Shown in pieces: positions 11,721-23,200 of a stretch of DNA of 64,000 nt; the first letter of the stretch is position 1; every line of letters starts with the position of its first letter. The notes under the pieces were generated by a model that ran no database searches, was not told the origin of the DNA, and saw only the letters and a program-made list of their open reading frames with translations. This stretch comes from Chiua virens (lineage: Eukaryota; Basidiomycota; Agaricomycetes; Boletales; Boletaceae), in contig JAHNUO010000014.1 of assembly GCA_019787685.1 (NCBI GenBank), positions 1,054,001 to 1,118,000 on the forward strand, read 5' to 3'. The translations under genes were made by a program, and so were the position numbers.

Positions 11721-12819
11721 CCCCTAAAACATGATTTTTTAAAACTAAATGCGACTGAGCCTGAGTATCAATGCATATATACACGAGTTCAAATTCGAAT
11801 TCCGCCATGGCTATCCAGTAGTATTTGTGATGTGGTAAACAAGGTTTCTGCCGGCAAAGCACGGCGCTACCCAAGTCTAATAATCTGTGGCAGTACCACT
11901 ATACCCATTTCGTGTGCTCGGACAAATTTCCGCAACGTCCAAACTACTGTCGTAACGACTAACCGAATGGGGCACCATTCTGAAGTCGAATGGCTCGCTT
12001 AGTCTGCTGATGGGCCGGCCTGTCTGTGGTGTGGTAATACGACATATGTGTGACATAACATGCTGGATGTCTGGCAGACGTCGAAAGATAGCTCTAAGGA
12101 TCATCTAAACTTGAATGACGACCGGACAATGTCCCATTTTACATCAGACGGATCAGTGCAACAAACTAGGTAAGATACTTGGCTAATCATATATAGAAAT
12201 GAATTACCACTCACTGAGAGTGTGTACACAGTGTGATTAAAATGTTTTGTTAGGATAATCAAGCCTCAAAGTAATTGTGCTAAGTACGAAAATACTCTAT
12301 ATATTTGACTGAGAGTCTGAATATAGTGTAGGTCTTTTAGCCTAATGTTATACATGTGCTGTGTGGGTCTCTTTCCGCAATGGCGTGGTTCGAATTACGC
12401 TTGTTTGCACTTTTTTTACAGTATATTTTTAGGGCTCGCTACTTACTAGCTGTGGGAAAGTGTACCCAAACGCAGCGTACGTTTGACGGAATTCCTCGGC
12501 CACATCATGGTCTGAGTCAGGCTCCTACACACCGTTGCTATTCGTGTGAGGGGCGATATCCTAGTTCATATTAGGCAAGGAGAATTCCGAGTGGCTGTGA
12601 ACAAATTCAAACCCAGCACAATCTTAATCCCCTCACACGAACAGCAACGGCTGCAAGAAAACATTTGTAAACAACGTCGGTCACAGCAGCGGAGTTTGTT
12701 TTTTAGCAAAAAAAAAAGTAGTTCTAGATTAGGGTTATGTTTTTTGTACAGGGGCAGAATATATTCAGTTGCATACGCCGCTGTCGGCCTTGTTTGCTAA
12801 CTCGCGAACTGGCACAATC
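11721..12819. other. AT-rich intergenic stretch
   Basis: No gene is recognised. The segment is AT-richer than its surroundings, especially 12120-12460, and probably includes the 5' end of the Helitron plus the promoter of the gene at 12820. An A-run lies near 12709-12718. Frames here are short and without similarity that I can see. Confidence 0.4.
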
Positions 12820-13464
12820 ATGACGGACCACATTCAAATCGCCCTCAATCTACTTGCAATCTCACGAACCACTATATCCAACCTAGTTATTGGACTCCTG
12901 AGCGACCGCCGCTACTGGAATCATCCGATCGTAACTGATCTTGCCACACACTCGTCTGATGTCCTTGCGGCTTTCCTGCTCCATCCAGTGGCTTCCAATG
13001 AGTGCGAGCGCAATGCAATCAAGACTGTCGAAGCCACATACCTCCAGGAACTTCGTGACCTTGCGTCCGAGGACGGTGGCTGGCATTTTGGGGTGTCAAG
13101 TGCGACTACACAACAGCTGGAAGAGTTTGGCCTCTGCAACATGGCGCGGGAAATAGAAAACCGAGCACCAAAATGGTGGAGGCTGCTTGGTACATTATTC
13201 GGTGATGATGAGCCAATGGTGAAGGATAACGACGTGTTGGAAGGACTCGTTGATGAAGCCGGCCTTACTGACTCGGACGAAGATGACTACTACTGGAATG
13301 ATTTGGACGAGGTGGATATTGATGATATGATCATCAGGATTGCTGGAACAGCGGAGGATACTGCCACACGACGTGTGCCAAAGACCGACTGTGTCCGTGA
13401 CCGAATCTTGGATAGCGCAGGAGTATTGTCTGTTGAAGGTGACGGATTTAGAACTGAGAACTGA
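12820..13464 (+). CDS. DUF6589-like N-terminal fragment
   Basis: An uninterrupted frame of 214 codons from ATG 12820 (MTDHIQIALNLLAISRTT). It has a helical N-terminal part (FLLHPVASNECERNAIKTVE, YLQELRDLASEDGGWHFGV, LEEFGLCNMAREIENRAP) followed by an acidic stretch (SDEDDYYWNDLDEVDIDD). The pattern of a short helical domain followed by KWWRLLGTLFGDDEP resembles the N-termini of basidiomycete DUF6589 proteins, which normally continue for several hundred residues. Here the frame stops and the following DNA is repeat and Plavaka, so it is probably truncated. The family call is tentative and function is unknown. Confidence 0.45.
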   Translation: MTDHIQIALNLLAISRTTISNLVIGLLSDRRYWNHPIVTDLATHSSDVLAAFLLHPVASNECERNAIKTVEATYLQELRDLASEDGGWHFGVSSATTQQLEEFGLCNMAREIENRAPKWWRLLGTLFGDDEPMVKDNDVLEGLVDEAGLTDSDEDDYYWNDLDEVDIDDMIIRIAGTAEDTATRRVPKTDCVRDRILDSAGVLSVEGDGFRTEN

Positions 13465-13739
13465 GTACTGAGTCACATCAGCCCAACGTCAGGCTGAAGC
13501 CAGGCTGACAAATCCATTTCTGAGGTCCGTTCAACGTTATCAACCCTTGGGTGTGTAGTTAGCTAGGCGGAATGTGTTTGCAACTATGTACAACCTATGC
13601 ACAGCCTATGTTCAAAGGACTTATCCGATCGTCCCAGGGGTGTTAGTGGCCGCATCACAAAAAGTGCAGAACTCAGACTTTGGGTGACATGCGTGACACC
13701 TGATGTTCGCACGTGACAGAGAACCCTTGCCTCGCGACA

Positions 13740-14020
13740 TATCTCTCCAGTGGTATTTCGAAATGACTCCATGCTCTGTCGTCCCGATGCCAAATCGACG
13801 TATAGCGTATCGTACAGACAATTTGAAGACATTGAAAGACACTTCAAGACGACACCAATGGCCGTCCTAGGCCACCAAAAATGATCGCTTCCCGGATAAT
13901 TTCTTGGGTCGTGGCATGCATCTCCGCCGGTACGCCGAGACAATTCCTATTCTGTCGTTCCGACACCAAAGTGATGTATAACGTATCGTACAGATAGTTT
14001 GAAGACAGTGGAAGACATGA
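13740..14020. repeat. Imperfect direct repeat, period about 180 bp
   Basis: A block around 13780-13840 (TCGTCCCGATGCCAAATCGA, then GTATCGTACAGACAATTTGA) is repeated around 13955-14015 (TCGTTCCGACACCAAAGTGA, then GTATCGTACAGATAGTTTGA). Both copies are followed by GAAGACA...GAAGACA. The copies sit immediately downstream of the 3' end of Plavaka element 2 and may be subterminal repeats of that element. Confidence 0.55.
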
Positions 14021-14052
14021 CCATATCCAACCATTATGCACCCAAACAATCG

Positions 14053-17000
14053 CTAGAGCGCACCATATCCCTCCCGAGCCCAGACATCTTCGTCGAGTTC
14101 TTCTCCTTCGTCAGCAACTACAGGATCATCATCGTCAACAACCACAAGTTCTCCCTCGGCTCCATCATCCGACGACTCGTCATCTAAATCCAGTGATCCA
14201 ACACTCTCATTTCCGAGGCCTGGGTCCTCTGAAGCATCATTTTCGACTTCGATGTCTGACTCGGATCCATCAGATGTCTCGTCGATAGGAATTTTGTCGC
14301 TTCCTTGCTGTAAAATATAATCCCATTCGCGCGTTGCCTTGTGTCCGATACCGCCACCTCGGAAACGCATGAACATATCCCTGTCGACAAAGCTTCAAGT
14401 GCACGAGTGCCAGAAACCTGTTAGCCACAATTGCGACATAGAATGAGTGATAAAGATACACGGATTAACGTAAAAAAACAATGCTGATAGGATTTTCCAT
14501 CTATATATCTGACTCCCGGCTGGATAAATGATGGTGTATGGAATTCGTCTGTCACTCCAGAGGCAAAAGCGGGTATCAGGTGAACACCACGGATAACTTG
14601 GTCCGGGTTCACGAAGCCGAACGCCTGTAGTGAGTCATCCGTGTCGAAAAATGAAATGCGTTGCATGCGTTGCATGCGTTTCGCATCCCATCCTGCATCG
14701 TAAATCGAGTCACGCTGAAACCAGCGTATGAATAGAACATCCGTTCGTGTTGGTCGTGAGTACCGTGCTTTGGTATCTTCTCGATGTTCGACCATGACAT
14801 GGAATATGTATAGCACCCGAGCATACCAATACGGATGTGAGCGTTCGTCTTCCTTCGATAGCAGCATAATATCGGGTCGAGTTTGAGGATTAATCGTGTC
14901 TTGTTCTCGTCGGAGGTCATATGTTGTATAATTGACTCGCAGTAATTTGTGCTCGAATATCTTGTTATCATGGAACAGCACGCAACCACGGTCCTCATCT
15001 GAGAATTCATACTCATCACCATTATACTCCAGACCTCGGAGTCGTGCAAGAAGATGGTCTTTAAGATGAGGGATGAAATCCTAGCATGAAATCAAATCGC
15101 TGTTCAATGCGACAAACGACACAGTGACAGAATTCCTTACCTCCATAGAGGGGTCGTCTCTTCGTTCTCGCAGCCAGGCAGTGAGATCATAGCCTTGCCG
15201 TGTTGACGATGCAATATGATAGTGTTCGGCGGGAGAAGTTCGGATTCGTGACGGACGTGGTTCCAATCTTCGATTGTTGAGTACCTCGCGTGCATTGTTC
15301 ACCTTTCGGAGGAAGCGTTCCAGCGCCCCTTGGTTTGCTATGCTCGCTACCACTGAATTCTTCTTCTTTCCTGACCGGGGAAACCGCCGCTTTAAATATC
15401 GATGTTCTAGCTCGCCCTATTGACCAATCTGGTAAGTGCATCTTTCAACATACTCCATAAACGAGCACTTTACTGTTTGTGTACTATAGCTATCTGTCGT
15501 TCCATAGCGTCGAATCATATCAGGATAGTCCCCAAGTGCATGGAACTTGTATGTCGATAGATTCAGCGTCTTTATCTTCAATGCTGAGGAGACGGCAGCT
15601 GGCGTCCCACCTGACAATTGGGCCTTCTTGGAAGCTTGATGGCGTATAGGTGCTGCACTCTCTTGTGGAAGTTCCTTCGTAACGTATGCAGGGCAAACGG
15701 TCTCTTGAAATTTCCGTACGACATGCCCAAGAGATGCCGTAACGACCTCAAGGAACTTGAGGGTGTCATCTGTGTGAATGCGAAGTTTCGCAAGGGCATG
15801 CCACGTCACCAAATCGAAAAGTAGATCCATTACGATAGCATTGTCACCGGGAGGAAGCAAGTCTTCAAATACAGGCAAGGCACACTAGATCGTCGTCGTG
15901 ATTAGCAGTGAGATGCACAGAACAAAGAAGACGCACCTGCAGAAGGTCTTCGAAGTCTCGCGCAGCCAGTCGCTTCATCGATGATACATCATTGTGGAAT
16001 CTTCGGATTGTTCCACGCCCAAAAGTTGGGACCTTACGATAGCTATCATAGAGAAATTAAGATATAGCGCAATTATGAAGTTTTGAACATACCGCCGATT
16101 GAGTTGCTGGACTATGGTCTCATCCGTAGCTTGCAGGATTCGCATCAGGTGTATTAATATGGTCTTCCATGCCCCAATTCGAATTTGTGTAGAAGGTCTA
16201 CCACAAACATGCGAAAGTATTGTAGCGCCTCATCATGCTGAGATAATCGCTCAGAGAATGCATTCTGAAAGTCATAACTCCACCCCGACATATGAGTAGA
16301 TACACACTTACACGTATTGGGACAAATGACTCGTCTTTGAGAAGACGACCAACCGGTTTGCTGGTAATTTTTTTTCCCTCCTCGAATATCAATTTCCGTG
16401 CTTTTCTGATCCGTCTGCGGTAATCCGAGTTGTTGACTCTGATATTCGTCATACGGGTACGCATATGTGAGGGCTTGCCCATATCTGGGATATTTGCTTT
16501 CTTCACTCGACAGCGGGGGCAAGGACACTCTCCTAGGAACTTGATACACGCAAGTAAGATCCTAACATTTAATAAGTCAAAGAAATTGACTAGAAATGAG
16601 ATCAGATACTTACTTTTCGGGATAATCTGCAGAATAAGTGAAGAACCGAGGAAAGAACTGCCGTTCAATACCGTCAAAACAACGGATCACAATGCCGTCC
16701 TTGTACGCTTCAGCAAACTTGTCATCAAGGATCAGTTTCCAGATCCCATGCATCAATTCACGCTTGCAGTGAGTGAGAACTTCGTCGGATGACCCCTTCG
16801 TGTAATATGTTGCATGTTGATCTTGAAAGTCATCCGGTAACTAGTCAATGAGTCAGCGCCACATACAACTTGAAAAGATCACAGTCCGACGAACCGTGGG
16901 GATGTAAGCAACATGATGGCAGGCACCTGAGGTAGGTCGTCCGCGTACATACTTTGACTCGTTCCCAAAAAATAGCTAGACTGGCCAAAGAGAAGCGTCA

Positions 17001-18357
17001 CCAAAGTTTGCCAGTTGTGTTGCATCAGACCATACCATCAATGGCACGACGACCCGTTCGAGAATATCGCCAGGTTCTCGCGCACCAGAATTGATTTTCT
17101 TGTATTCCTCGAGAATCTCAGGGGATGAGTACGCTTCTGAATAGATAGTTTGTACTCGACCATCGCTCGATTTCCAGAATTGTTGAAATGGCGTCAAATG
17201 AAAATGGGAAGCTGGGTCCTGAAATGTTGAATGGATGATGTCGACGATAAAGCGATGGCCAACATTGTCGATGGTGATGGTTGGTATTTCAGGATCATCT
17301 TCAGACTTGTACCCGACTCCCTCCTTTGGCAATGGAATCTTGACAGAGCTCCGTTTGCAACCATGCTCAGCCCGAAAAGGGTTGGACTGATCCTCGAGGT
17401 ACTTCATGACAAGCCTCCGTTCTCTCTCATGTGAAAATGGCGGTTCTTTCCAAGGTTCGAAGAGGGGATCTTTGCGGTACAAAGCCGACAAACGCTCAGT
17501 TTCAGCAATAGACTTCATAATCGAACCTGGATGCTGCTCATAGTTAATTCGTACGCCCAAACGAGGGTTTGAACCTCACCTGAGTAATGGTAGCGCATCA
17601 CAAGTCCCGCTGTTGGACTACTGAAGGCACCATAAAGGTAGTGTGACGATATCTCAGGTGGAAGAACAAGACAAGACCACAGCTCATATGATTGGAAAAG
17701 AGCGGGTTTTGTTCCAATGTTGGCGCATCAACAATGGAACTGATGGCTGACTGGTAAGCGTTGGGATCGTGAGTTGGTTGCGTGGCATAAACTCGAAAGA
17801 GTCCCATGGAGTCAGGTTCTGTCGTTACTGAATTGAGAATTGATGGTACAGGTGCTGTTGTGGAAGCGGATGCAGGTGGAGGAGGTGCATGACGAAGTCC
17901 AATGAGTTCGTCAGGAATGTAGTCATCATAGCGGGCTGGTAGGCGAATTGGACGTCCAGAACGTGCAGAAATGACTGGAGGTGAGTTTGGAACTGGGAAC
18001 TGCTCATCGATCGAATCAAACTATGGTTCTGGTTAGCATCATAACATGTCTATCGAGCAAACAGTGTTACTACCTCATTTGTGGGATTGACCATCGGATC
18101 ATCTTGCCCTTTAGATGGTCCTGGATTTGAGTCTGTTGGATTGGCCTAGGAGTTAGGCAAGTGCTCGTTCTGTGGACTAGGAGAACGTTTCCGTTTCTTG
18201 CGAGCCATGCGGCGGGTGCTCTCTCTATGGTGGTGCTCTGAGAACAAAGCATCAGTGCGTTCTTTGTTTTTCTTACACTTGGATTCATGGCTTTGAGAGC
18301 TTTCTGTGTGTGGAAAGGCTTTTCACACCCAAAGCACGCAAGGTCGTCCATGAACAA
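14053..18357 (-). pseudogene. Plavaka-type DNA transposase, element 2 (decayed)
   Basis: A second, clearly different transposase of the same broad group. In order on the minus strand: an N-terminal zinc finger CFGCEKPFHTQKALKAHESK (about 18240-18350); a Pro-rich linker; a region with GHRFIVDIIHSTFQDP; the first catalytic acid in VWSDATQLANFGD (about 17010); an exon ending SADYPEK with the second acid (about 16625); and CPCPRC zinc ligands after the intron. Then come AFSERLSQ, LPPGDNAIVMDLLFDLVTWH, YKFHALGDYPDMIRRYGTTD, NYTTYDLRREQDTINPQT, HLIPAF and the C-terminal MFMRFRGGGIGHKATR with an acidic tail. A one-base loss at about 16165 (reading ELGHGRPY then stop where ELGxWK is expected) breaks the frame. 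Multiple normal introns remain. Confidence 0.8.
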
Positions 18358-18613
18358 TCTCTCAATGGATAGAAAAAAGAATCAATTGAACATTGTACAA
18401 ATACAAGGTCAGATAGAAACCCTAAAGGATGCAAAAGGTTAAGAGGTTGCTATATGTGCTTTCGACTTGCCACTTACCCTAGTAGTAAAACATCGAAGTT
18501 GGATGAGATCAAGCAGTGTGACTTCATGTTGTGACTGACAATGCGTCTGTCACTGACCACTTTTCCCTCACGTGGCACACGTGACACATGGAACACACAC
18601 GACGCGACTGTTT

Positions 18614-19499
18614 ATGTCGGAGTTGGAACTCTTGCTTGGACAACTCATGCGATCTGATAACGAGCTGGAAGATTCCACTCGTCAAAAACGCTATCGCAAG
18701 GTAATCGAATCTGATTCCGAACTATCAGATTTCAGTCAGCAATCCCGCAAACACAACCGGAGATCAAGGTCGAAGAGTAAGTCAGATATGAAAAGTTCAC
18801 GATCATCCCAGAAAAATAGAAAAGCTTCGAAGCGTGAAAGGTGAGGACCAAATAACCTTGAATATCATACCATATACTCTACTGAATCACTACAGAAAAC
18901 GAGCTCGCGAAGAGGATAATCATTCATCATCATCAGGAACCGAGGACGATGACGATGGTTCAGATGATGACTACGAGGACTATCTGGCCGGCGCACGTGC
19001 TGTTACACGCTCTAATGACATGTTTTGCGACGCAGAGACAGTCATCAAAGTGATCCTTTACCTGATGGACGAGGACTCCTCTGACTGTGATGAGAATAAG
19101 GAAGACGACGCACGACGCAAAACTTACTTGGCAAAAATGTGAGTTCATTCCCGCATACATCCGCAATATATCTAGAGGTGAAAAAACAATCAAGCGACAC
19201 AAGAGATCATATCAGATCCTCACCCACTTTGCACCTGCGCTGAAGGGTTTGGTTCGTGATGCGTCAAAGAAGAAAGAGCTTCGCAATGTGCTGAAAAAGG
19301 TTCGTCTCACTTCATGTGTGGATATACTCAGTGTACACTTAATGTGGGCATGATACCAGATCAACAAAACGATCAAGGCTACACGTGCCGACGATGCTGC
19401 TCGACTCAAAGACAAGATTGGATCCTATGTTGCTCCAGATCCAACATCCAAAGAGATGTCAGAGACGTTGTTTCGCCAACCCATCCTCGCGACCCAAGG
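18614..19499 (+). pseudogene. DUF6698-like protein, 3'-truncated
   Basis: Exon 1 starts MSELELLLGQLMRSDNELED and is rich in Ser/Lys/Arg. An intron at 18841-18895 (GTGAGG...CAG) joins it to an acidic exon (EDDDDGSDDDYEDYL). After a second small intron near 19139-19175 comes LTHFAPALKGLVRDASKKKE. A third intron (about 19300-19359) leads to INKTIKATRADDAARLKDKI and FRQPILATQ. The order ALKGLL-like segment, ARxDDxxxLKxxI, then a downstream RG motif is what I recall for DUF6698 of Agaricomycetes, but the conserved C-terminal part is missing. The coding sequence stops where the dipeptidase fragment begins on the other strand, so this is a breakpoint. Confidence 0.5.
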
Positions 19500-19539
19500 T
19501 AGATCTTCAACTCATAAATTCCCAACGAATGATCCAGTG

Positions 19540-19883
19540 GAAGATCGGAAGTAACCAATGTGACCATCCTGCTCTGAACGTCAGACGCAGAACAGTCAAA
19601 AATGAAGGTACGCATGATAACAGGGGATGAATCAAGCAGCCTGCGAGCCGCAAGATCTGGGTCCCAGGGTAAATTTCCCGACCAGCCAATGTCTCTGAGA
19701 TTGCTGGGGTCGATCAGAGCGAGTATGACACTGACGACACAGACAATGCCCAGAGCAGCCCAGACGAAAGAACAAGAGTGTTCGGGATCGTTGTTGTGCG
19801 ACAGCAAATTCGGCATCATCGCGGGCATAGTTGCGTTGGCCTGACTCCTTGCTTCTGAGGAGGGGATCGTTCTCGGTACTCAT
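19540..19883 (-). pseudogene. Membrane dipeptidase (peptidase family M19), first-exon fragment
   Basis: On the minus strand the fragment opens MSTENDPLLRSKESGQ (ATG at 19883). After a one-base frame change near 19795 it continues with one membrane helix (VWAALGIVCVVSVILALI) and LPWDPDLAARRLLDSSPVI. After a probable intron the M19 metal-binding start DGHI appears at about 19558-19569, where the expected DLP is displaced by about 10 inserted bases. Fungal type II membrane dipeptidases have exactly this order: short tail, one membrane helix, a DPxxAAxxxL segment, then DGHIDLP. Nothing of the remaining catalytic domain is present. It lies head-to-head with MED12, about 330 bp apart. Confidence 0.7.
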
Positions 19884-20211
19884 CGTTGCAAAGAACGAGG
19901 GTGGTTGTGTGAAGAAGAAATGTGAGCCTATCCAGACCGCGACAGCAGTGGGTGACTTATGTTAGACGAGATATGCCAGTGGTTAGACTCACGAATGACC
20001 AGGTTACAAGCTAGTGGGTACTATGATACTGTAAACCGACTCTTTGAAATATCATGAAGAGAAATTGCGCACCTGAGACGGCGGATACTTGGTGGTATAG
20101 AAATGAGAATGGACGGCGTGGTAAACTTGTGGTACTCCATGCTGGTTCGATATGCCCAACTCCGTGCAGGATTTCGACTTTCCATCGAATCGACCCTTCT
20201 CAGTCGCCTCC

Positions 20212-23200
20212 ATGACGAAAAGCAACTCAAAACATGAAACGTTGCTCCCCGTGCACGACTCGTGCCCACCTCCATGGGTGCCTCCATCCTCATCGGTCTG
20301 CTGGTGTTGATATGTTCGCACATATGTTTACACCCTGCCCAAGCCCGGAATCGACTCTCCAGGTTATGTTGGTTTCCATCCTCCGTATCTTGGCCAGGAG
20401 GAAGATATTTTATCCGACACGAATATCAAGAGTGGATTTGTACTTAGCCCGTACGTTCAAGTAGAATTCATTGCATTGATATCTACTATCTCACTTCCCT
20501 ATAGTCAGAGACGTCTGGCATCATAGAGGCTGTTTCTTCCTAGTCAAACACCGACCATGTCTTCAATCGTGCTGCCCTTGCGCAGCTAGAGAACATCATG
20601 TCCGAGGTATTCGCTCGCCGTTCCGACAATACTCCTGCCGTTCCGTGCGTATCATACATCCTGAGCAACATTCGACTCAAGTCACACCCAGCCCTTGGAC
20701 CTTCAAGATGCCCTCTCGTGTTACCCTCAACGATGCAAAGCGTCAAGCTTGGTTCGCCGACCTCGCAGATGACAATGTGCCGTTGCACAAACTCGGTAAA
20801 AGTGTACCTCACGGGGCGAGAGGCCACGATCTTCTCGATTTGTTGCAGTCTAATAACGTGGCAATCCCACGCGCCATCTGGTTCCTACGAGTTCTGGGTG
20901 AAAATGAGACGGTCCGTCGATCCTTCCCTCAAACCGTTCATCACACTCTTAACTTTTACTTTAGGTGGGTTTACGGAACAAGCCCAACTACAATCCCACT
21001 CAATACAGCATCGATTGGGCCGATGATGTAACGAGTTACCTCAAGAAGCAGCTCGCCGAGATTGCACTCCCTAGTGCTCCTCGTCCGGGGCTGAACATCA
21101 AACAATCATTCAAAGGCGTATTGTTGGATCCAGATTCTCGTGATCGATGGGTTTCACGTTTCAGTTATTGGTGCGTTTCAAGCATAACATTATCTGTATG
21201 CTAATCCGGGCTCAACAGCCTCCAACTACTCCGTCCATTCCACGCAGACAGTCTCGTCGACAGTCGCACGTTCCTTGTGTGGTTAGTCCAGCAAATGATG
21301 ACATGCAATCTTGCGCAAGCTGGCTTCGTAGTCCATCTTGCCGACGAATATTTGGACGGCGTTCTCGCTAGTTGCGCACTCACGAAGCCATTTGCCGATC
21401 CGTGTATCATCAAGCTTTCAGAGGTTAATTACTTCGTTATGGACTGCTTCTCACCCTTCTGGAAGATTCGTTCATCAGCGCAGGGTCAACTTGCCAGTTT
21501 GGACGTATTATTGGAGACCCTCTTGCAGGTGAGTTCGATGTGCTTGCATCCCCTCATATGCTTATTTCGCAGCGTATCTGCATTGTCCTTCCGGATTCTT
21601 TTGTCAGTCCTAACACTTGGGCTATCCACTCTTCGTTGTTGGCCTCCATTCTGTCAAAATCTGTCGGTGATAATTCTGTACCTGGAGATCAGCGCCAATG
21701 TGAGGTCCAGCGCCTTTTGCTTGAGAATCTCTCAGCTATACGAAGAAGGAATGATGCAATGTTATTCCGAAATCTTCCCCCTCGGGCTCTAGAGCGGTTG
21801 GGATCAATGGTCGTCCACATCCAGGTGACCCTCCCACAGTAATGTTCGTGCAGTTTACTGAATTTTCTGTTAAAGAAACTCAATTCCATATTTCATACAG
21901 CCGACATATCAACTATCACTTTCTTTCCATCGCATTCGAGCGACTCATGATTCGAGTCAACTTTCACCGAAAAGCTCGATACACTACTCACATGGGCTGT
22001 GACCCCTCTTCAGTTTGGACCGCATCGCGCCTTCGCTGCTGCGACTTTTCTCAATCAATATTGTCAGCGCACAAGCTTTTCTGTGCGACGTTGCATGACT
22101 ACTTGTTCGATTGGCTCGACACAAGCGAGGTCGCTGCAGACACCGCTAACCTCAAATTTGTCTCTGCCTTGTTTGGGAAGCTAGTCAAGGATGGTCTGTT
22201 TGACTATGCAGCGTGCATACAAAGGCTCGTGGCACGAAGTGAACCAGGTCTTTTATGTTCTGAGGTAAGGGAACAGTGTCCTCGTGTGACTCTCCTTGAC
22301 TACTTGCAACAGCCAGTCGAATCGGCCTCAAACCACTGCGAGTTCTTGCGCTGGATACCACTTCACTGTAGAAACACTAAATGTATGTATATAGTCACTT
22401 CAATAGAGAAACTACGGTACAACTGAACAGTGTACCTACGGTTACGTAAGCAGTGGCTGTACGTACTACATGTCGAGATTCCAACATTCACAACATCACA
22501 TCGTCTTTGGTACACCAACGCAAGTCGATCTTGTACGGCGCACGTACCCGTGAAACGCCGGAAACATTTGTGAGAGAGAAATGAGACGTGAAATTCGAGC
22601 AGTTCTACTACTTGTATTTGGAGGTGTGTTCTCTGCCTGAATGACCTCAAAGGGCTATCTTGGGTGCTCACGAACGAGATAATTCAGAAACTCTGCCTCA
22701 TCACTTCACCTCTTTGGCAGCTTTGCATGACAGTTGCCGCACAGTTTTTAACACCCCGCGTTTCGAGCAAGTCAAGACGTTCAAGGAGTGGCTCCTGCCA
22801 AATTACAAAATTTTTACGACATCGTATGTTGTGGTGTTGCTTAGTTTTTCACACCTATCTGACCTTCGCAGATCTGATAAGTTTGACGAGACGTTCGTAC
22901 TTCAAACATACAGCGTAGTGGCAGAGCTTCTATGCTGTACATCTTGCTACGGTTTGTTACTCGAGGTAAATTTGATTTAGCAGTCAGAATAGCGACAAAC
23001 TAATCTTCTTTTCTTTACCTAAGCCTCTCAGTATTGTCCCAGACCTCATATGCTGGCGTAGTCACGGCAGTGGGTGAAATATTCTATCGTTTCACCACTG
23101 TCTTTTCGCCACTGTCTGGACCTCTATGAACGCTACCAGTGGTATCATAAACGCCCCTCATGCTGCTCATATGGTCTGGAGGAACCGAGGGATGCAAGTA

